The notes under the pieces are model-generated. The model had not been told where the DNA came from, ran no database searches, and was given only the letters and a program-made list of their open reading frames with translations. DNA of 18,722 nt. It comes from Bartonella sp. HY038. GTDB lineage: Bacteria > Pseudomonadota > Alphaproteobacteria > Rhizobiales > Rhizobiaceae. Of this stretch, positions 13,924 to 18,722 are shown piece after piece; position 1 is the stretch's first letter; each line of letters begins with the position of its first letter. The stretch lies in contig NZ_CP059727.1 of the NCBI RefSeq assembly GCF_014117425.1, positions 1-18,722 of the forward strand. Reading direction: 5' to 3'. Position numbers and translations under genes: made by a program.

Positions 13924-16593
13924 CTATTGAGCCGCAACGGCAGTTCGTATCGTTTGACATGAAACAGCCTGTATGCCAGCATTGAGACCCTTGACCATGT
14001 CATTTGATAATGTTGCTTGGCAAGTGCTGCCATCAGGTTTCAAAACATGAAGAGTTGCCGGCAGCTGCACTTTAGCAAGTGGGATAACAGCTGAACCGTC
14101 ATAACCAATATCAAAGGCAGTATCGGTTCCTGCAACCTGCGCAAGCGACCCTACTTCAACAAAATGTCCATTGGCTTCTTTAAAGGAAACATAAATATAT
14201 TGGTCACTACTAGCCCCGCCAAAATTTACAATAACGCCGGCCATTTGAGCTGGTCGTACCATTACTTCAGTTGATTCAACGATAGCATCGACAGGCAAGG
14301 TTTCCATATCAAGGGCAATGCTTGCCGTACTATAAGAGCCAAGATTATTAACGACATAGCGACCATTAGCCCAAGTTTTGCCTGATTTTTGGTTGTCAAC
14401 CTTAACACCAACACCGCCAACGCCAGCATTAACGACTGCAAATGCATCATTAACGCGCTGCGTTGGAATGACAGCACCGTCAGCAAAAACTACACCACCA
14501 TCAGCAGAAAGCGTACCACGCCAATTATCACCATCATATTGATCAACCGAGGCGGCAAGCAGCGCAATACTGCTACGATATTGTCCAGCGGCTCCTCTTT
14601 GAGAGCGCTTACCTTCTGCATCACGAATAGACCAACCAAAATCACCCACATTAGAACCAAGATTCTTGTAAATGCGCGTATCAATCTGTGTACCATCATG
14701 GGTACTGTTAACCCCTGACGAAACACTAATTCCGTCATCAAAGGAATAAGAAACACCGGCAAAGACACTGTAATTATTGGAATCTTTAAGATTTTTATAA
14801 CCGACGGCATAACCGTTCAATTTTTTACCAAAACGCCTATTGGCAGATAGGCTAATAAAACGACTATCCTTTTGATAACCACTATCGGCTTGATCATGAT
14901 AATCAATTTCACTATAGCTTAGCGTTATATTTGTAGGATCAAAACGCAAGCTAGAACTTAAGGACACTTGATTAATTGCCTTTGGTAATCTCCCTATCCT
15001 ACGACTATCAACTAGATAATCAATCTCAGACCAATCAATCGTATTACTTTTTGCGCGTTGATATGCTTTTCTATCAACAATCGATGCCATATCATTATAA
15101 TCGCCAAAGGTACGTTGTGTTAGACCCGTTAATACAAATCCCCAACGCTGTAATTGCATACTGGCATATAATTGCTGACCAGTTTCGCTCTTATAGCTGC
15201 TTGCGGAACCTGCAAGTGATACTTGAGCAAAATCTGAAACTGTAAAGATTGCCCCCATACCGCCATTAAAGAAATCGCCACCAGCTTCCCCATGCCCCTC
15301 AAGAGTAATGCGATTGGTTAAGCCATAACGTGCAGTACCTGAGACGAAGAAATCTTTGGTATAATTACCTGAATCGCTACCATAATTACGCCGTGGCGTT
15401 CCCGCTTCCAAAGAAAAATCCCATAAACCACGGGATAATAAGTCAGCAGATGCGTAGAATGAAAGATTTTGTACTGTTTCACGCCCTGAAGCGTCACGCA
15501 AAACAAGCCGAGCATTATTAGGCCCTGTTATAACAGGCATATCGGTTAGAGAAAATGGTCCCGATGGTACATTTTCAACCGCACGTTGCGCATTATTTAA
15601 ATAAAGATCGACGGATGATGGTACAGCAGCAGAACCACTCAGTTCTGGCATCGCCATAGTAACCAAATTATCTCGGAGTGAAAAATTTCTTGTTAATTGT
15701 GCGCCACCAAGACGGGTGGAGCGAGACCAAGAAAGGCTGCGGGTAATTACGTCACCCACTTGATAAGTGAGCATGCGTTTTTCATCAGAAAAAGTCCAAT
15801 AACTATCTAGGCGAATGGCATCTGTTTTATCGTTGCCAAAACCTTGTGATGAATAACGAATAAGCTCTGATGTATAAAATGTACCAAATTTACCGGTAAC
15901 GCGGCCGTCAAGTGTTGCTGATACGCCCTGAAAGTCCCAAAGTTTACTAAATTTATCATTACCAGAATCGGCATAAATACTATAATTGAAAACGGCAGCT
16001 AAATCTGACTGGGGCTTAATTCCCTCATCATCACCATGTCTAGCCGCACTAGCCTTAGGATCAAGACTAACTTCATAAGGAGCAAGCGCATCTTTTTGAG
16101 TAGTAACAAATTCAAGCGTTTCGCTTATCGTATTATAATAATATTGGACATCTTTAAGCTTATCTAGTGTTACCCAACCGTCTCTATTAGTGGCAGATCT
16201 TTGCGGCAAAAGACCAATTTTGCGTAAAACACTATCTCGTATGATTAGTATGCCACCATCACTTTGCCGTACAGCAAACATTCCTGGGCGGCTTTCACCA
16301 TTGAGTGAAATATGAACGTAAATATCAGGATCGCGAAACGCTGTTGTCTGGGGAATGCTTGGCTGATAACCAATAGCCTCAACCTGCGTTGCTGCTTCTG
16401 TCGTTGGCGCTGTTGGCGCTGAATAATTTAGCCGTGTAATATCTTCAGCTGACAGCCATTGAGTGTCAGATGAAGCATTTTGAGCTTGAGCATATGTTAA
16501 AGAAGCAAAGACAATTCCAGTACCCAAGGACATCAACGCAAATGCGCTAACACTGGAGCAAAATTTTTTATTTCTAATTTTTAGCTTTGTCAT
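13924..16593 (-). CDS. Outer-membrane usher of archaic chaperone-usher pilus
   Basis: An 889-residue usher forming the outer-membrane pore that takes chaperone-subunit complexes and assembles the pilus. A signal peptide covers residues 1-38 (FALMSLGTGIVFASLTYAQA). The N-terminal chaperone-docking domain includes YVHISLNGESRPGMFAV and the following IIRDSVLRKIGLLP. The beta-barrel region includes FSLRDNLVTMAMPELSGSAA and VDLYLNNAQ, with the plug region near GPNNARLVLRDASGRETVQN. The C-terminal domain ends in HVLKPDGSTCQATLS and AVSCQTI with a cysteine pair. Size is close to CsuD-like ushers (about 830-880). It starts 47 bp after the chaperone stop, with AAAGG before the ATG. It appears intact. 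Confidence 0.9.
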   Translation of the reverse strand: MTKLKIRNKKFCSSVSAFALMSLGTGIVFASLTYAQAQNASSDTQWLSAEDITRLNYSAPTAPTTEAATQVEAIGYQPSIPQTTAFRDPDIYVHISLNGESRPGMFAVRQSDGGILIIRDSVLRKIGLLPQRSATNRDGWVTLDKLKDVQYYYNTISETLEFVTTQKDALAPYEVSLDPKASAARHGDDEGIKPQSDLAAVFNYSIYADSGNDKFSKLWDFQGVSATLDGRVTGKFGTFYTSELIRYSSQGFGNDKTDAIRLDSYWTFSDEKRMLTYQVGDVITRSLSWSRSTRLGGAQLTRNFSLRDNLVTMAMPELSGSAAVPSSVDLYLNNAQRAVENVPSGPFSLTDMPVITGPNNARLVLRDASGRETVQNLSFYASADLLSRGLWDFSLEAGTPRRNYGSDSGNYTKDFFVSGTARYGLTNRITLEGHGEAGGDFFNGGMGAIFTVSDFAQVSLAGSASSYKSETGQQLYASMQLQRWGFVLTGLTQRTFGDYNDMASIVDRKAYQRAKSNTIDWSEIDYLVDSRRIGRLPKAINQVSLSSSLRFDPTNITLSYSEIDYHDQADSGYQKDSRFISLSANRRFGKKLNGYAVGYKNLKDSNNYSVFAGVSYSFDDGISVSSGVNSTHDGTQIDTRIYKNLGSNVGDFGWSIRDAEGKRSQRGAAGQYRSSIALLAASVDQYDGDNWRGTLSADGGVVFADGAVIPTQRVNDAFAVVNAGVGGVGVKVDNQKSGKTWANGRYVVNNLGSYSTASIALDMETLPVDAIVESTEVMVRPAQMAGVIVNFGGASSDQYIYVSFKEANGHFVEVGSLAQVAGTDTAFDIGYDGSAVIPLAKVQLPATLHVLKPDGSTCQATLSNDMVKGLNAGIQAVSCQTIRTAVAAQ

Positions 16594-16640
16594 TCTTTAT
16601 GCCTTTATGAAAATTCATTACGCCAACTTAACCAAACCAC

Positions 16641-17435
16641 TTAGCGTCTTGAATTGATTTGCAACGGTAACTCCATACGACCTTGATCTGTTGTAAAACT
16701 AATAGAGTTGGGCATGCCGCCACCCTGAGCGGGAACAAAAAATTTAATTGCAGAACCAGGTAAAGCATAACCAGCCAAATTGGCCTTACCGCCAATAACC
16801 GCACCATTAGCGACAAGGTTCACATCAGAAATTCTAATCCGATTTGCACCACTATTGCTGGCTGTAATATTAAAGCCGCCACGCGCAGCTTCCGCCTTAA
16901 AAATCAAACCATTTTGTGATTGGTTTCGAGATTGATTTGCAGATGCAGGCCCTGAGCCTGGACGGAAAAAAGCTGGTATAATTTGACGTAATGCCATATT
17001 AATACCGGGGGTCACAATGCCTGCTCGTGCAGTTCTTAACGATGAAACTGGTATTTGATCAACAAATATACGATAACTTTCTTCACCAGTTAATGGTTGT
17101 TTTGAAACACGTGTTACACGCGCGGTTGCACGCGCACCGGGCTGAACTTCAATAAAAGGAGGATTTACAATAACATCCGTGGTTGGCGCATAATAATCTT
17201 TGCCACCACGCTGTTGCCAGCGAAATACGCGCACTTGTAAGCGAACTGGCATTTGGCTGCCATTACGCACAATGACATTATCACCAACCTGTGGAGGCCT
17301 AACATCTAATACAAGCGGCATAATGGTGAGCGTAATACCACCACTTTTATTTTGCTGAGCGTGAGCCATTGAAATTGAAGAAAATAATATAGATAACCCA
17401 AAAAAATATGTCCAAAAGCGCATAATAATACCCAT
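16641..17435 (-). CDS. Periplasmic pilus chaperone (PapD-like, archaic type)
   Basis: A 264-residue chaperone that would donate a strand to pilin subunits in the periplasm and deliver them to the usher. The signal peptide is FWTYFFGLSILFSSISMAHA. The N-terminal Ig domain has LTIMPLVLDVRPPQVGDNVI, VRLQVRVFRWQQR, and the hydrophobic donor-strand region VNPPFIEVQPGARATARV, then SYRIFVDQIP. A second Ig-like domain follows (GLIFKAEAARGGFNITASNS to MELPLQINSRR). This matches CsuC-like chaperones. Two in-frame starts are possible, 17435 (MGIIMRFW) and 17426 (MRFW); neither has a good ribosome-binding site, and the shorter form gives a more regular signal peptide. It follows the pilin after 69 bp containing a hairpin. 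Confidence 0.88.
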   Translation of the reverse strand: MGIIMRFWTYFFGLSILFSSISMAHAQQNKSGGITLTIMPLVLDVRPPQVGDNVIVRNGSQMPVRLQVRVFRWQQRGGKDYYAPTTDVIVNPPFIEVQPGARATARVTRVSKQPLTGEESYRIFVDQIPVSSLRTARAGIVTPGINMALRQIIPAFFRPGSGPASANQSRNQSQNGLIFKAEAARGGFNITASNSGANRIRISDVNLVANGAVIGGKANLAGYALPGSAIKFFVPAQGGGMPNSISFTTDQGRMELPLQINSRR

Positions 17436-17456
17436 AAATACTAAGCTTTAGAGGAA

Positions 17457-17481
17457 CTTGGGGCAGTTACACCGCCCCAAG
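17457..17481 (-). terminator. Intercistronic hairpin between pilin and chaperone (partial terminator)
   Basis: CTTGGGGC (17457-17464) and GCCCCAAG (17474-17481) form a perfect GC-rich 8-bp stem with a nine-base loop. Only a short T-poor tail (TTCCTCTAAAG) follows on the minus strand, so termination should be incomplete. Placing a partial terminator right after the first gene would raise pilin output relative to the chaperone, usher and adhesin. Confidence 0.55.
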
Positions 17482-17504
17482 AAAAATTTATAAAAATACT
17501 AATC

Positions 17505-18065
17505 TTAGTAAGAAAGAGTTGCAGTCAATGTATCTGCATAAACGCCATTAGCTGGCTGTGTACCAGTGATTTTTGGAATGCAAACAGTGAAGAAATGGGT
17601 GTGATCACCACTTACAGTACCTGTACCAGTGGTAAGTGTACCAGTGAATGTTTGGTCAGCAGCTGCCCCCCAAAGCTTACCACCACAAACAGCAGAAGAA
17701 ATGCTACCAGCTTGGTAAACAGTATAATCAATAGTATTGGAACCGCTTGTAAGTTTGCGTGCTGCAGTTGTTGCACCTGTACCCATACCGTCATTTAATG
17801 ACAATGTATATTGTCCAGCAGTTGCTGAAGTAGTAGATGCATTTTTACAGTTGATCACAACCTTCTTTGTAAGGGTAAGATCTTCAGTAATTGCAGCATA
17901 CTCACCAAAGTTAATATTACCTGCATTTTCAGGGAAGTTAACTGTACAACCATCTTTAATGGTGATCTGAACATCCATAGTATTTTGTGCTGTTTCTGCT
18001 TGAGCAGCAGCTACACCCAAAGCAAGAACACTGGCAGCAGCCAAGGCTTTAAGAATAATTTTCAT
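17505..18065 (-). CDS. Major pilin of archaic chaperone-usher pilus (spore coat U domain)
   Basis: A 186-residue subunit likely to form the pilus shaft, equivalent to CsuA/B. Signal peptide residues 1-23 (LKAALAA-type core, cleavage AQA-ETAQ) precede a short N-terminal donor strand (NTMDVQITIKDG). The SCPU domain starts CTVNFPENAGNINFGEYAAI, has VVINCKN and VCGGKLWG with paired cysteines, and ends PANGVYADTLTATLSY, the typical terminal strand. A strong ribosome-binding site (AGGAG, six bases before the ATG) and a long upstream non-coding region mark it as the first gene of the pilus operon. Only one pilin gene is present, whereas the Acinetobacter csu locus has three small subunits. Confidence 0.9.
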   Translation of the reverse strand: MKIILKALAAASVLALGVAAAQAETAQNTMDVQITIKDGCTVNFPENAGNINFGEYAAITEDLTLTKKVVINCKNASTTSATAGQYTLSLNDGMGTGATTAARKLTSGSNTIDYTVYQAGSISSAVCGGKLWGAAADQTFTGTLTTGTGTVSGDHTHFFTVCIPKITGTQPANGVYADTLTATLSY

Positions 18066-18103
18066 TGAAAACTCCTAAGTTTTTATTTTAGATAAGTTAA
18101 ATA

Positions 18104-18180
18104 TTCTGTATAAAGCACACAGAACCCCTTATTGCTGCACGTGTTGTGCGCAGCAATTCATTTGCCGCTTTTTAGCGGTA
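18104..18180 (-). promoter_or_regulatory. Structured leader of the pilin mRNA (three inverted repeats)
   Basis: Three inverted repeats lie between the candidate promoter and the pilin start. They are TTCTGT/ACAGAA (18104-18109 with 18119-18124), ATTGCTGC/GCAGCAAT (18131-18138 with 18150-18157, with an overlapping inner GCAC/GTGC option), and TGCCGCT/AGCGGTA (about 18163-18179, one G-T pair). In the minus-strand transcript they would form successive hairpins in the 5' leader, which could stabilise the abundant pilin message. Function is inferred. Confidence 0.4.
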
Positions 18181-18191
18181 AATTTGATATA

Positions 18192-18219
18192 TTATTAAGC
18201 TCGCCTAAATCCCCGACAA
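18192..18219 (-). promoter_or_regulatory. Candidate promoter of the pilus operon
   Basis: On the minus strand TTGTCG (18214-18219) and TAATAA (18192-18197), 16 bp apart, resemble -35 and -10 boxes about 130 bp before the pilin start. The match is moderate and the region is AT-rich, so other promoters are possible. Confidence 0.35.
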
Positions 18220-18722
18220 CGCATATTCTATGTGTGACAGACTATGGTTACATTAGGTAAAGCTTTTCAAACCCCATTAACACCTCACAAAATTTGTGGC
18301 CGTGCAAATACAACGTTTTCATATTATAAATTAAAATATTAGGCAATTAAAAAAATTAAATATATGTAATATAATTTACTAGTGTTGCTATAATCATACG
18401 CTAATATTATTTAAATATTGAAAATAATAAAGTAGATTTTATATTAAAATTATATAATAAATTATATTATAATATTCTAACATACAAAATATTTTCTATT
18501 TAAAAGGTCATGGAATAATTTTTAATTAAGAGCGTTCTCTGGCCATAACGCCAATGAACTGTAAATCAACTAAAATGGGAATTCTAAAAAATAATAGGTC
18601 CCGCCCCTAAATAGACAAGTCTAAGGATAAGATATGTCTCAATATTTTATATTTTTTACGTTAACGCAGTTTACTAATAATGTTTATAACAAGACAACTT
18701 CATAGGGTCTTGTTGATAGTAA
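18220..18722. other. AT-rich intergenic region upstream of the pilus operon; no gene seen
   Basis: No convincing coding region. Positions 18340-18510 are extremely AT-rich with many TATA-like stretches, the sort of sequence bound by H-NS-like silencers, and may control the pilus promoter. Two short plus-strand frames (18244-18342 and 18634-18705) are discussed as rejected. An inverted repeat AACAAGAC/GTCTTGTT (18688-18695 with 18707-18714) lies at the right edge. Confidence 0.4.

Noticed and set aside
18244..18342. Short plus-strand open frame (32 residues) starting MVTLGKAFQTPL
   Set aside because: No ribosome-binding site, no recognised family, and it lies in the AT-rich control region; likely chance.
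18634..18705. Small frame MSQYFIFFTLTQ with an AAGGA-like site upstream and a hairpin at its end
   Set aside because: Only 23 residues, low-complexity AT-driven composition and no known relative; ribosome-binding site alone is not enough.
18531..18722. Possible insertion-sequence end near the right edge
   Set aside because: I could not find terminal inverted repeats, a target duplication or transposase-like translation in either strand.

Overview
The window looks like part of a plasmid, or a plasmid-derived segment, from a low-GC alphaproteobacterium. The evidence is an RPA-family replication initiator preceded by iterons, a DnaA box and AT-rich repeats, followed by stability-type genes (an HTH/coiled-coil protein and a YefM-YoeB toxin-antitoxin pair) and by relics of a second replicon. 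A Bartonella-like host is my leading guess, with a low-GC Acetobacteraceae as an alternative. This is inferred from gene families and base composition, not from a search.

Layout. Positions 1-530 hold no convincing gene, but 446-650 form a recognisable replication origin. Positions 659-2834 carry repA (+), a convergent HTH/coiled-coil gene (-), a tandem 11-bp TTATAA array in the divergent gap, and yefM-yoeB (+) with its own palindromic operator. Positions 2835-3813 are a graveyard: a frameshifted Rep_3-type initiator C-terminus and a truncated paralogue of the HTH gene.

From 18065 down to 3852 all seven genes lie on the minus strand. The first four form a minimal archaic (Csu-like) chaperone-usher pilus locus: spore-coat-U-type pilin, periplasmic chaperone, outer-membrane usher and two-domain tip adhesin. 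Only 25 bp after the adhesin begins the first of two tandemly duplicated secreted proteins of about 1150 residues (Ig-like domains, FG-GAP/VCBS repeats, an RTX block and a type I secretion C-terminus). A third gene encodes a calcium-binding beta-solenoid and ends at a strong terminator. A tight cluster of four stem-loops separates the second large gene from the solenoid gene.

Taken together, the minus-strand block looks like a surface-attachment or biofilm module in which a pilus and type I secreted Ca2+-binding proteins may be co-expressed. No ABC exporter, membrane-fusion protein or TolC gene for the RTX proteins, and no ParA/ParB pair, is present here, so those functions would have to lie elsewhere.
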